A DNA stretch of 64,000 nucleotides from Meconema thalassinum (GCA_946902985.2 OX336388.2:134551846-134615845); one strand, 5' to 3'. Counted from the first letter of the stretch, positions 44,334-55,962 are shown. Notes: generated from the sequence alone by a model not told the origin. Translations and numbers: made by a program.

Positions 44334-45541
44334 CCGTTAAGAACTAGACAGCCAATTTTCATATATCCTACTTACGTTAATTGCCTCTATCAACATACAA
44401 ATTTTCAGTTTGATTATTGTAATACATGTAATACATGTAGATTCGTAGATATTGAGAACCGTCTAAATATTTCGGATGGTCACCATGTTGGATTTTTATA
44501 TTACAGTAGGTAGACCTTAGAGTTATGGACTATTACATGTAGATTATAGTGTATGTATTTTATTCAAACTTCAATCGCATGATTAGGACACAAGAAATAA
44601 ATACGAGATTTTAAAATTTCGCTCAGCCGCCATCTTGTGGTTATGAAAATAATTTAAATGAATGAGATGCCAGTGGATTATAATTTATATAAGCATAGAC
44701 CGTACCAAGTTTCACTCCGCTTAAATCACGAGAAACATCCATTTGAATATTTAAATTTCGCGTCACCGCCATGTTGTATTTGTGCTCACCAAATTATTGA
44801 ACGTCACATAGGTGAACTTATGTTAATAGCCTCTATACACATACAAAATTTCAGTTTGACTGCTGTCATAGATTAATAGAATCGTCTAAATATTTCGGTT
44901 TGTCGCAATGTTGGATTTTAATATATGTAGACCATAGAGTTATGTACTATTATATGAGGTTTATTGTGTACGTTTATTATTCTAACATTGATTTCGAACG
45001 CATGATTAGAACACAAGAAATAAAAATAATAATTTTAGAATTTCGCACAGCCACCATCTTGAGTTTATATAAACAATTGAACTAAATTAAATGTCAGTGC
45101 ATTGCAATTTTTATAGTCATTTGCCGTACCAAGTTTTACTGCGTTCGGATGGTTAAAACGCGAGAAAAGTCTATTTAAATGTTTCAACTTCGCTTGGCCA
45201 CCATGTTCGTTTTGTAGTTAACAGGTTTTTGAAAGTCACATAGGTGAATATCTAGTAGCGTCCTTTATTACCATACAAAATTTCAGGGTGATATGAGTGA
45301 CAGTTTCGGAGATATAGGATGCCGGTGAAATATTTCACACAGCCGCCATGTTGGATTGGAAAGACGTAATAAAATTTGAAGGGCATGCTCGGGGTCGCCC
45401 AAAATACTGTAGTACCGTACTATGACCTTACCGAGTTTCATTGAAATCGCTCCAGCCGTTTAGAAGTTATTAGGGGGGACACTCACACGGACGCACATGT
45501 GATCTCATTAGCCTATTTTTTTATGAATGAAAATAGGCTAA
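44334..45541 (+). mobile_element. Repeat family B, copy 5
   Basis: The 5' end is ACAAGTAGTTCCGTTAAG. The 3' part is CGCTCCAGCCGTTTAGAAGT, a short CA tract, and the hairpin GCCTATTTTTTTATGAATG.AAAATAGGC followed by TAA at 45541. It is shorter than copy 3 because internal units are fewer. Confidence 0.75.
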
Positions 45542-46396
45542 TAACAGTGTAGGGAGACTTTTTGTAGTGGTGATAAGTAATAAAATGGATGTAACGTCCA
45601 GGTCATTTTTCCCTAATGATAATGATAGTGAATATGAATTTACTAACGAATTGAAAACATGTTTAGAAAGGGGAGTAAGTGAAATAAAAGACGCTGCCTA
45701 TATCCCATTGGCTGTTCGAAAAGTAGAGAGCAATCGCCTTTTGCCGCATATCACTGTAGGAAAATAATCGGAGCACTTCGGAAACTTTCGGGTGTCCCAA
45801 TCAGCTGAGGGAGCAATAGTGCCATATTTCGCCACATAGCGCTGTTCGATATTTTGTCCGTGTGACAAACGGCCTAAATCTAGGCAATGGAGGGGGCTGT
45901 CCGAAATTTCAAGTAGACAGTGTTACTCGTTGGGTTCTAAAGGGGAGAGTACCGTACGTAAAAATTTGGTTCAGATCGGTGAAACGGTGTAGATTTGAGC
46001 CAAAGTCCGAAATGAGGGCTGACGAAATTGTTGTTGCCAAAATCCTGCCTGGGGGTGTGCCCTACAGCCCTACGAAATTTCAATGCAATCGGTTAAACGG
46101 TGTCGGAGTCTATTAATCTCGGCCAGACAGACATATAGATCCATTTTTATATACTGTATATAAGATAAATAAAATAAATAAGCGGAATTTGTGATACCGG
46201 GCCTTGTTGGATCATAAGCGGCATGGTGACACACACTAAACGGACAAGTCAAGGACACCAAGCTTTAGACCACACCCTTTGTCGTATGTAGTTTACTAAA
46301 TCTGTCACTACGAGCGCTAAAGTCGACCAATACATGGTCAAATCAAAATCGAAATATCTACTTCCGTTTTGAGAATTGCATAAAATCTGTTTCCCA
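45542..46396. other. Unclassified; trace of a further repeat
   Basis: A 52-codon frame (MDVTSRSFFPNDNDSEYEF... ending at 45767) has no recognisable family. At 46073-46150, GAAATTTCAATGCAATCGG then AAACGG and CCAGACAGACATATAG resembles the 3' motif of families A, B and E. Confidence 0.35.
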
Positions 46397-46409
46397 CAAA
46401 TTGAAGATA

Positions 46410-46921
46410 GGTTGGTTGGTTGGTTCCTCGGTTTTGGGGCCTGCGACAACGCGGTCATGTAGCCCCGTGTACTTCGGGTGTATGTAGAATCTGTCTGATA
46501 ACCGGTGTTAATTGTGATGTCTGTATTAGTGTGTGTATCTGTTTTAATTCAAGTAAGGACTGCAGACATTAATTTTTTCAAGTAGTTCCAACTTTTGCCG
46601 GGAAACGCCACCGTCAACGACCAACTAGTTCAGAACTTAGTTACCAGATGTCACCGCAGTCGGCTCTTGACGACGAACGTAGGAAACGTAGGAAATGTTT
46701 AACCTATATATAATTTAGCTTCACACAGGTGTAATTAGTGGAAGGTTCTTCAACATGCCATAAATCTATGACATGGGACCGCCGGCTTTACTTCCCCTCC
46801 GAATGAAGGCATACTGAGGGATTTTTAACGTTCTTAAAAAATCCGACGACTTCAGCCGGGTTTGAACCTGCGATCTTGGGTATAGAAGCTCAGCATGCTA
46901 CCAACTACGCCACCGAAGCCG
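46410..46921 (-). mobile_element. tRNA-derived SINE (family S1), complete
   Basis: The minus-strand head is CGGCTTCGGTGGCGTAGTTG with box B CAGGTTCAAACCCGGC, and the tail is GGAACCAACCAACCAACC at 46410. CAAATTGAA flanks it at 46397-46405 and 46922-46930, followed in each case by a similar GATAG/AGAATAG. Confidence 0.88.
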
Positions 46922-46930
46922 CAAATTGAA

Positions 46931-48744
46931 AGAATAGATTAAAATGATTAAACTTTAATTTCGTTTAAATCTGTAAAACAAGTTTCATATTTAAAACTAG
47001 CGTTGTCAGCAGTTTTTTTTTTTTTTTTTCAAAATACCATTTAAGCCGGAAGTATTTTTTATAATTATATTTTGAAATACGATAGAGCTTTCCAAACACG
47101 CCTTTTTACACTGCTTTTGAGTCTTCTTGCTTTTCAGCTTTTGCCACAATTTGTCAAAATAGCTTAACTTTACGTTTTTCCTAAACTTGACCGCGATAGT
47201 CTGAGTTCTCTTAGTGTCATTTGAAATAGCCTAATGTACTCAAGTACTTCACATTGTTAGAAATGCAAAAGTTACTCAACGACAGAGTCATATTGCGAGG
47301 ATTGGAATTGTTATAGTTCCCTCACTTTCCTGGTTAACGAGCTGCGAATCAAACGTAAGGCAGTAGCACAATAACCATTGTTCGCTACTGACCAATAGCT
47401 GACGGATGTCGACCAATAGAATGCTTCCACTATCAGTTCCCGTGGACTCCAAAGTCCCGCCATGGCGGCGAGCTTGCGTGTCACACAGCCATCAGGTGTC
47501 CAGTGTCGCACATCTGCACGTAGTTCTGTCCAGTCTCGCTGCTTGCTCTCAGTGGCTACGGTGGACAGTTGATAACGCTGTGCCTCGCGCTGAGGCAGCC
47601 AAGGAATGTTAGTTAGCATATCCACCCAGCGAGCCACACGTTAACGACACAGGGCCACCGAGAGGATTTAAGGGTCCCTATGCAATGTTTTGCTAGCCCT
47701 ATCCCACCCTTGATATACGTTTAATTATTACTATTACTATGCGCCCAAAGCGATTCATCTCGCGCTCTAATTTGAGGAAACATCATCGAGTTCACTAGGG
47801 AAGAAATAACCTTACTGCATCACCTGTTACAAGGAACGCAAAAGGTTCGACTATCTTGCGAAACACACGTTAATTCGTTCCGTGACCACATGTGCTCAAC
47901 ATAGTGAATGATTTGTGGGATGTTAAAGAAAGTGTATAGGTATCTGCATCCAAACTAGATGACAAAACTCCACCGGTAATGTTTTGTATTGCATTAAAAA
48001 AAAAACTTCTATTTGAAACGGTTCAATATAGATTTTACTGAAGTGTGAAGACTTGGCAGTTTCTGTCATTGTTCAAGTGCTTAGACAGGGTAAGCTTTGT
48101 GCTTAGTGGCAATGGGAAGCTCCCAGGAATTGGTTGATGGCTATTATGATTTTCGTAATACTAATGGATATTTGAGGCCTTGATATTGCCAGACCCAGAA
48201 ATTAAGATTGTTGTAGCGAATGTTATACCAGCGCAATATAATTTACTTAATCTTTAATCAGCTCCACATCTATATAGAAGGCCCAATCAGAAAGAAAGAC
48301 CCCGAACGCTCCTCAGGACTTGCTCACCTGATGAGTTAAAACTGAGCAATTCCCAGCAAAGCAGGAGGCCATAGCCCTTATGGGATTTGTAAGGCTATTT
48401 ATTTATTTATTTATTTATTTATTTTATTTACTACTACGAGTAGCTATTCTGAAAAAACAATGCCATTCTGAGAAAAGCTTCTGATGTTCAGTCATAATTT
48501 TGAAAACAGGTTATCACACAAAATTCCACACATACCCAAGTACACGGGGCTGAATGACCACGATGTCCAAGCCTCTCAAATGAAATAATATCAATATAGC
48601 ATAGTTTGTGACTGGCACTCATTTCATGAACTGACAGCTTATTATACAGCTTACGCCAAGAACGATCTTTTTGCCAGCCTTCGTCAGTAACTAAAACTGA
48701 CTTATTGAACTCAGGGTTGTGACCAAGTAATCTGCAAGGAAATA
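46931..48744. other. Unclassified intronic DNA
   Basis: It includes a T run at 47011-47029, a GC-rich patch at 47400-47640 (with two CCAAT) whose minus frame of 108 codons I do not recognise, an ATTT microsatellite at 48398-48430, and a SINE-tail-like CCAAGTACACGGGGCTGAATGACCACGATG at 48536-48565. Confidence 0.4.
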
Positions 48745-48963
48745 GTACATTATGCAACGAGCCTATAATGGCAATAATTAAGACACAAGTATGTTTATAA
48801 AAGGAGCGTATGCGAGTTTTATAATTTCCATACGAGTGTCTTAATTACCATTATAGGCGAGTTGCATACGACTGTTTACGTTCGACGATAATTTTTTATA
48901 ACTATTTTATGTTCGAATATAAATATTCATAAATATCTGTCGAGATTTCGCCAGTTTTATGTA

Positions 48964-49322
48964 CAGGCCGGACATTTGTTTTAGACGATTGCCCTTGACC
49001 TTGAAGCCTGCGGGTGAGCCTGCATACAGTCACTCACTCACCCTATCGCTTCACACTTGTCACCACCGATCTGATGGAATTCCAGACTTGAGCAGACAGT
49101 ACAGTCCACGTCGAAGTATTGTTTGACGCGGAAGTACACGTTACGTAGTTACGGAAAAAACGTCATTAAATTTGCCAATGGCTGTACTTCAGAAGTAGTG
49201 TGAAACAGCTTTGTCAATCATCGGACCGCTTGGGGCAGCTGATAACAACACAGGTACTGTAGAAACTCGCCTCCAGGCTTCCATTAAGATTTTTCACTCG
49301 TCTAAAACAAACGTCCGGCCTG
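48964..49322. mobile_element. 359-bp MITE Q, Tc1/mariner-type
   Basis: Ends CAGGCCGGACATTTGTTTTA and, inverted, CAGGCCGGACGTTTGTTTTA differ at one position over 25 bp, with TA at 48962-48963 and 49323-49324. No coding content. Confidence 0.82.
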
Positions 49323-49517
49323 TACTGAACAGACCGCACGAGACGCAGAGAATGCCTTGTATTTGACCATGGCCTCCTCTATTACCCTACTATGACACTA
49401 GGCCAGGCAGTGAAATTTAAATTAGAAGGCGGTGGTACTCAGCGCATCTAATTATCTAATTGGTCAAACAACTGTTTCTTGAGCTCTGATTGGTGGGAGA
49501 AACTGTTTCATAATGAA

Positions 49518-50836
49518 ACAAGAAGTTCCGTGACGAACTAAAGAGCCTACTTTTCTTAAAATTTAAGATTCATGCCTATGATTAATCTATATGGATCTAT
49601 CTAGAATAATGACGAAATTAAGTTGCTAATATCGAAATTTCTAATTAGTTCGAAATACTGTATACCTGGCATAATGTAGCCTAATAGAGCACTACAGTTG
49701 GCAGCCCTGGTGACTGAATATATTCTTAGTTCCATCTCTTAAGGTACAGAATACAAAATTTGGTTGAAGTCCAATGAATAGCATGGACGTTACATGCAGT
49801 TAAACATTGGATCTAACAGCGCGCGTAAAATCATGTTGGCAACAATGTCATGCATGTATTGGTCAGAAATAATCTGAAATAATATGATCTATTGTTGTGC
49901 CAATTTTGAATGAAATCCATTAGTTAGTATAGAAGTTACATGCATTTAAAATTGGACCTATCAGCAGGCTTAGAATCATGTTGGCAGCACTGACGTATAT
50001 TAGTTACTCCAAATTCATCTAGAATGCCAGGTACTATACGTGTGCAAAGTTTAGAGCTATTGGCTTGCATACTTTCTGATATATTGATATTAGAGTAACA
50101 CAAATAGAGACAGCACATATTAACAGTTGGCAGCCCTGGTTGCTCTTAAGAATACGCACAGTCATATATGTTATGGTACACATAGCACATACGAAATTTG
50201 GTTGAAATCCAAATGATAGTATGGAAGTTACATGTATTTAAAGTTGAACCTCTCAGCAGGCTTAGAATCATGTTGGTAGCACTGACGTATATAAGTTACT
50301 CCAAATTAATATAGAATGTCAGGTACTATACGTGTGCATAGTTTAAAGCTGTCGGCTTGCATACTTTCTGATATATTGGTATTTGGATAAAAGAAATTAA
50401 GAGCATTTATTAACAGTTGGCAGCCCTGGTGGATCTTAAGAATACGCTCAGTTATATATGATTATGTACACATACACCATACGAAATTTGGTTGAATTCC
50501 AATTGATAGTGTAGAAGTTATATGCATTTAAAAATTGGACCTATCAGCAGGCTTTTAATCATTTTGGCAACACTGCCATGTATGGCCTCCTGGAAATTAA
50601 ACTGCAATATTATTATCTATACGTGAGCCAATTTTGAAATAGCTCCCATTCATACCTTCCAAGATATCCAACATGGAGCTCAAATTTCAATTGCGATTTT
50701 TTAGCAGTTGGTAGCACTGGCATCATTTTCAAATATGGCCGTGAGATATTCGGGTATAGATCTTTACTCCCACCAAATTTTGTTTCGATTGCTCCAGCCG
50801 TTTAGGAGTTTGTTAGGGGTGGGGGGACACACACAC

Positions 50837-50867
<31 letters not shown>

Positions 50868-50962
50868 AGGACAGACAGACAGACAGACACAGAGACACAC
50901 ATTTGCCCGATCTCATAAGTCTACTTTTTCCTCATTTTTGCAAAATGTGAAAAGTAGGCTAA
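49518..50962 (+). mobile_element. Repeat family A, copy 1, complete
   Basis: The 5' end is ACAAGAAGTTCCGTGACGAA then AGCCTACTTTTC. Repeated internal units contain CAGTTGGCAGCCCTGG, ACGAAATTTGGTTGAA and ATCAGCAGGCTTAGAATCAT. The 3' part has GCTCCAGCCGTTTAGGAGTT, a (CAGA)n tract (50835-50890) and a hairpin ending GAAAAGTAGGCTAA. No ORF other than the microsatellite frame. Confidence 0.78.
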
Positions 50963-51248
50963 AAGTGTTATAATGAGCCTCATTATAGTACAGTTTTCTG
51001 ACATATAATAGTCAGGGTCGAACATAAAGAATACATTGATTGATTTGTATCACTACATACTAACCAGTCTCTAAGAACACATTCTCCTTTCTGTAGTTTT
51101 GAAAATCAAACAGTTCTTAGGAAGCCTCTTGTTCAGTCAGTTGGAAGGTTATTATGCAATGAAAGGGGACCTCTTCGAACAATATATTCAATAACACTTA
51201 CACTTGTCCTACAAGGTTTCAAATCAAAATAAATTTAAAACAAATAAA

Positions 51249-52679
51249 ACAAGAAGTTCCGTGACGAACTAAAGAGCCTACTTTTCATGCCAATGATTAT
51301 TCTACAGTATATGAACCTATCTAGAATAATGACGAAATTAAGTTGCTAATATCGAAATTTCTAATTAGTTCGAAATACTGTATACCTGGCATAGCCTAAT
51401 GTAGCCTAATAGAGCACCACAGTTGGCAGGCCTGATGACTGAATATATTCTTAGTTCCATCTCATAAGGTACAGAATACAAAATTTGGTTGAAGTCCAAT
51501 GAATAGCATGGACGTTACATTCAGTTAAACATTGGATCTAACAGCGCGCGTAAAATCATGTTGGCAACAATGCCATGCATGTATTGGTCAGAAATAATTT
51601 GAAATAATATGATCTATTGTTGTGCCAATTTTGAATGAAATCCAGTAGTTAGTATAGAAGTTACATGCATTTTAAAATTGGACCTATCAACAGGCTTAGA
51701 ATCATATTGGCAGCACTGACGTATATTAGTTACTCCAAATTCATCTAGAATGCCAGGTACTATACGTGTGCAAAGTTAAGAGCTATTGGCTTGCATACTT
51801 TCTGATATATTGATATTAGGGTAACAAAAATAGGGACAGCACATATTAACAATTGGCAGCCCTGGTTGCTCTTAAGAATACGCATAGTCATATCTGTTAT
51901 GGTACACATAGCCCATACGAAATTTGGTTGAAATCCAAATGATAGTATGGAAGTTACATGTATTTAAAATTGGACCTATCAGCTGGCTTAGAATCGTGTT
52001 GGTAGCACTGACGTATATAAGTTACTCCAAATTAATATAGAATGTCAGGTACTATACGTGTGCATAGTTTAAAGCTGTCGGCTTGCATACTTTCTGATAT
52101 ATTGGTATTTGGATAAAATAAATTAGGATAATTTATTAACAGTTGGCAGCCCTGGTGGGTCTTAAGAATACGCTCAGTCATGTCTGGTTATGTACACATA
52201 CAACATACGAAATTTGGTTGAATTCCAATTGATAGTGTAGAAGTTACATGCATTTCAAAATTGGACCTATCAGCAGGCTTATAATCATTTTGGCAACACT
52301 GCCATGTATGGCCTCCTGGAAATTAAACTGCAATATTATTATCTATAAATGTGCCAATTTTGAAATAGCTCCCATTCATACCTTCCAAAATATCCAACAT
52401 GGAGCTCAAATTTCAATTGCGATTTTTTAGCAGTTGGTAGCACTGACATCATTTTCAAATATGGCCGTGAGATATTCAGGTATAGATCTTTACTCCTACC
52501 AAATTTTGTTTCGATTGCTCCAGCCGTTTAGGAGTTGATAGGGGGACACACACACACAGCCAGACAGACAGACAGACAGAAGGACAGACAGACCGACAGA
52601 CAGACAGACACACACACATTTGCCCGATCTCATAGGTCTACTTTTTCCTTATTTTTGCAAAATGTGAAAAGTAAGCTAA
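51249..52679 (+). mobile_element. Repeat family A, copy 2, complete
   Basis: It has the same start (ACAAGAAGTTCCGTGACGAA), internal units and 3' hairpin as copy 1, ending GAAAAGTAAGCTAA. The (CAGA)n tract is at 52560-52612. Copies 1 and 2 are 286 bp apart in direct orientation. Confidence 0.8.
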
Positions 52680-52805
52680 AAATATTCGCAAGAATATGCA
52701 AACAATCACTAACGAGGCATCATTATTTGCGGGTCCTCACCGCCGCTTACGGGCCCCGATACATTTGTTCACCGTGCCCCCTCCCCCGCGCCTTCTCGGC
52801 GGCCC

Positions 52806-53310
52806 GGTAAATATATTGAGAACCTATTTACCCAAATTGATTTGTTATACCTGCGAAAACTTTTTAATAATACAGACTCATCTGCTATTTTAGACAAAAT
52901 TTCCCTTGGCTACCGATCAGCTCAGAAGGGCCGGGGAGTTACGCTGTACGACCCACTTCCCAGGACTGAGTCGTACAAACTGGTTTTTGTAAATAGATCG
53001 GTCTGTGCATGGAACAGCCTACCGTGTTCCCTGAAGGCCAGCAACAATAATGTCGTTCAGTTCAAGAGGAAGCTGCGGCATTATTTGTTCAACAAGTAGG
53101 TTGTTCTTCATAAATTATGCCCCGATTCTTTGTTGTGCTAGTGTTTCCCGTGTATCTCTATTTGCAATATTTATTCGATCTCTTCTTTTGTCGTTCCTCC
53201 CTTATCCTATATAAATGTGCATTTACCATCCCCTAATGTAGACTGCATCGGTGGGTGATGCCCGTTGGGGGGAGATGCCTATAGCTTTGTAGTTCCTTCG
53301 GCTACCAACA
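52806..53310 (+). pseudogene. CR1/Jockey-like LINE, 3' end
   Basis: Codons 52842-53099 read YLRKLFNNTDSSAILDKI, then RGVTLYDPLPRTESYKLVF and VCAWNSLPCSLK, ending FKRKLRHYLFNK*. The RTESY...WN.LP...FK..L block closes the ORF of CR1/Jockey-type non-LTR retrotransposons. RT and endonuclease are absent. Downstream sequence to about 53310 is taken as 3' UTR; the insertion boundary is not sharp. It is antisense to Orco. Confidence 0.65.
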
Positions 53311-53596
53311 GATTACGACACAAACCGAGCGCGCGCGCTTGCTTCAAGCGACCGAGAATTTTTATGCGTATGACGCTGTGATGAACTGTTTCTCTGCTTC
53401 AGGATCAACATAACAAGGTAAGAACAAAAATTAGCGTCTTGTTAATAAATCACAATTGTTTTCAAGTGCCTACGAGCTTGTGAAAAACGTTGAAGTGACA
53501 AATATTATTGTATGTGGAGCATGCTGAATACATCGCAGTGTAGGTTGCTACCGGCGCTTTCTCCTCAACTGCCATGTAGCACGTGTCACAGAAAGT

Positions 53597-53638
53597 GGCA
53601 TCTTACCCCGACCCACTTTTTGTGCGGGGTAAGATGCC
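53597..53638. repeat. Perfect 14-bp hairpin with GGCATCTTACCCCG stem
   Basis: GGCATCTTACCCCG (53597-53610) and its exact inverse (53625-53638) flank 14 bp. Variants occur at 55547-55579 (GCCATCTCACCCCG with inverse) and as a single arm GGCATCATCCCCCGA at 55717, around the pipsqueak-type gene remnant. Confidence 0.8.
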
Positions 53639-54008
53639 GACTTTGAATCCTCACACGTACAATTTTCTTTAAATAGGAAAATGCCTAGAACGTATATTAG
53701 GACTGCAAACAGGGGTCAGTGGTCTGAAGAAAGTCTACAAATTGCCATAGACCACGTAAGGACCGGTGGGATGAATTGTTTTCAGCTTCCAAAAATTATG
53801 GCATCCCATACCGTACTCTGAAACGACGTCTGTCGAAGAATGATGACAAGAAGCATGCCATGGGCCCACAAAGTAAGTAATTTCTTATTAATTCTAATGT
53901 TTTCTTTGATTGTGAACCAAAATGAGACTGGTTGTTAACCGTAACATTTTAAATAAAAATAATTTTTCACATACACAATTATCCACGTTAAGTATGCATA
54001 CACGTACT

Positions 54009-55248
54009 TCTTCTTCTTCTTTTCCTTTAGCGTTTGTCCCACCTCGTGGCAGGGTCCGCTATTTGAATCCGCTGTCTCCACTTTACTCGGTCATGGGCCA
54101 TGTCCGGATGAAGGTTGACGCCTTTCAAATCCCTGTGCAGTGTATCGGCCCAACGTTGTCTCGGTCGCCCCTTTGGTCTTTTCCCAGCGACCTCCAGTGT
54201 GTAGCCCTGTTTTGCAATGGTGTCCGCTCCTGACCGTAGCACATGCCCAAACCATCGCAGACGACCCTCACGCATTTTGTTACTGATTGCTGCGATACCA
54301 AATCGTTCCCTTATTCTTTGATTGGAGATGTGATCCAACCCAGTAATGCCTGCTGTCCATCTAAGCATCTTGGTCCCCATGACACTTTGCCGACGTTCTG
54401 CTTCCTTCGTGGTCGGCCAACATTCGGTACTATAAAGCGCTACGGGACGAATGACAGTGCGGTAAATCTTCGATTTTAGGTGGTCTTTCATCTGGCGATC
54501 GCACATGACACCTGTTGTTTGCTACTTCATCCACGCAGCATTAATTCTTATGTTGACCTCCTCGGTGAGACGACCTTCAACAGTTATCGAAGAGCCAAGA
54601 TACTTAAATGTTGTCGTTCGAGGCAGATCATCGCCGTCGACTTGGATTGTTCCGATTTCTCCAACATCCGTTGTCATATATTCTGTTTTAGCTTTTTTAA
54701 GCCGCAGGCCATATTGACTTAAACGATCACTCCATTCCTGGACTTGATGTTGGAGATCCAGCTTGTTTCGAGCGGCCAACATAACGTCATCAGCGTACAG
54801 AATGGTCCAACGTAACGGTTGTTGTAGATCTGCAGTAACCGTGTCCATGACCATAATGAACAGCAATGGTGACAGGGCCGAACCTTCATGAACACCAACT
54901 GTTACATGGAAGTTTTCCGAAGCTCCTGCGGCGGCTTGGACGTAACTTCTTGGCTCCGCGTAGAGCAACTGTACCCAGTTGACAAGGTACTCTGGGATGC
55001 CATGTTGTCGGAGAGTCAACCAGATCAAGTCGTGCGGCACACGATCAAAAGCCTTTTCGAGATCTAAGAAAGCAAGGTGCAACGGCTTATTCTTTTCACG
55101 ATGCTTTTCAACTAAAAGCCGTGTGGCGTGGATTGCATCTGTTGTGCTGCAATTTTTCACAAATCCAGCTTGGTTTTTGGTCAGCTGGGTGATTGCACGT
55201 ATCCTCTTATCAAGAATGCGCTCGAAGACCTTCATGGTGTGACAGAGT
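54009..55248 (-). mobile_element. RTE-type LINE (second subfamily), 5' truncated
   Basis: The minus-strand insertion has a 7-bp duplication ACGTACT (54002-54008, 55249-55255) and an AAG-rich tail. It sits inside the intron of the pogo-like remnant. Confidence 0.8.
54027..55238 (-). pseudogene. RTE reverse transcriptase, one nonsense codon
   Basis: The minus-strand frame reads MKVFERILDKRI, NQAGFVKNCST, LAFLDLEKAFDRVPHDLIW, GVHEGSALSPLLFI and catalytic YADD in TILYADDVMLA, then TFKYLGSSITVEG. A TAG at 54522-54524 falls in AAWMK*QTTGV. The frame then continues MCDRQMKDHLKSKIYR, ALYSTECWPTTKE, LRWFGHVLR and RPRQRWAD to the stop at 54027. About 400 codons are kept. The endonuclease is missing. 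The wording of RT motifs (GVHQGS-type) separates it from the 25-kb RTE. Confidence 0.9.
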
Positions 55249-55546
55249 ACGTACTACAGTTTATATTATTATTATCATCATCATTATTACAATTATTATT
55301 ATTATATTTTATTTATTTACAGGCTCCCTTGGTGAAGAGAACGAGAACCAGTTGGTCACCTACACAAGGAAGCTACATATTTCTCTGATGCAAGAGCCAC
55401 GCTTACGGCTGATTTCATGTGATTGTAAAGTACTTTTTATACTTTTATTGTATTACAATCATAATAAATTTGCTTCGTGAATTAAGTTTAGCAATTTTTA
55501 CCATGAATACACAAAACTAGCACTTAAATCTCCTTCGAGAGTAATT

Positions 55547-55579
55547 GCCATCTCACCCCGATGCTCGGGGTGAGATGCC
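55547..55579. repeat. Hairpin variant of the GGCATC..ACCCCG motif
   Basis: CATCTCACCCCGA and its inverse TCGGGGTGAGATG surround TGC, forming a tight stem-loop. See the related hairpin at 53597. Confidence 0.8.
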
Positions 55580-55962
55580 TAAATTCAAATGTTCATAAAA
55601 AAGTAGAAAAATATAAAATTACTAATGGTATGGTAATGATATCTAGCTGTTATATAGAAAACACTTGACAGAGTATACTAGTTCACTTACATTTTGATCC
55701 TCAAAACACTAAGTTAGGCATCATCCCCCGATCCACTCTATAATGTAAATAATGTAATCATTGCTCGATTCTCACAAATTGCCATCTTGTGTACATATGT
55801 AAATATAACCCAGTGTATATATATATTGGGGGCTCTGACGCATCCCAAATGCGAAGTGGGGCTTTGCTCTTTTCAGAGACTCCCTTCAGTGTACTGTAAA
55901 TATAGTGAAGGCACTTATAAAAAGTATGAAATGAAATGAAACTATAATCTAGTATATCTCAC

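Larger units (their letters stand above)
48748..50990 (+). mobile_element. Palindromic-end element P, copy 2, with two nested insertions
   Basis: The end motif GTACATTATGCAACGAGCC at 48748 and the inverted GTACTATAATGAGGCTCATT at 50990 are imperfect TIRs. The ~110-bp palindrome of copy 1 is at 48758-48867. Nested elements Q (48964-49322) and A1 (49518-50962) account for most of its extra length. Confidence 0.55.
53678..55480 (+). pseudogene. Pipsqueak/pogo (Tigger/jerky-type) gene remnant, spliced
   Basis: Exon 53678-53872 follows an acceptor TTTCTTTAAATAG. From ATG 53682 it reads MPRTYIRTANRGQWSEESLQ IAIDHVR. After a one-base frame slip near 53782 it reads ASKNYGIPYRTLKRRLSK. This is the psq-type helix-turn-helix DNA-binding domain at the N-terminus of pogo-superfamily transposases and domesticated jerky-like proteins. 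Donor AAA|GTAAGT at 53872 and acceptor TTATTTACAG at 55322 join in phase to LGEENENQLVTYTRKLH. After that the similarity fades. A possible 5' UTR exon ends AACAAG|GTAAGA at 53417. The intron is occupied by an RTE. The DDE domain was not found. Confidence 0.55.
40815..55962 (-). other. Orco: Orco intron, 15,148 bp
   Basis: The minus-strand donor GTGAGA at 55962 and acceptor TTTTCAG at 40815 define a phase-1 intron. It is filled by repeats A, B and P, a mariner, SINEs and a pogo-like gene remnant. No extra Orco exon was seen. Confidence 0.85.

Noticed and set aside
45567..45767. 66-codon plus-strand ORF
   Set aside because: It has a protein-like composition but no recognisable domain, no splice context and no paralogue in the window; not called as a gene.
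47311..47637. 108-codon minus-strand frame in a GC-rich patch
   Set aside because: No recognisable motif, no splice signals and an overlapping open frame on the other strand; probably compositional.
50708..50950. Frames with repeated TDRQ residues (also 52535-52810)
   Set aside because: They are translations of the (CAGA)n microsatellite in repeat A.
54979..55242. Plus-strand frames between 54.0 and 55.4 kb
   Set aside because: They are shadows of the minus-strand RTE reverse transcriptase, which has the real motifs.
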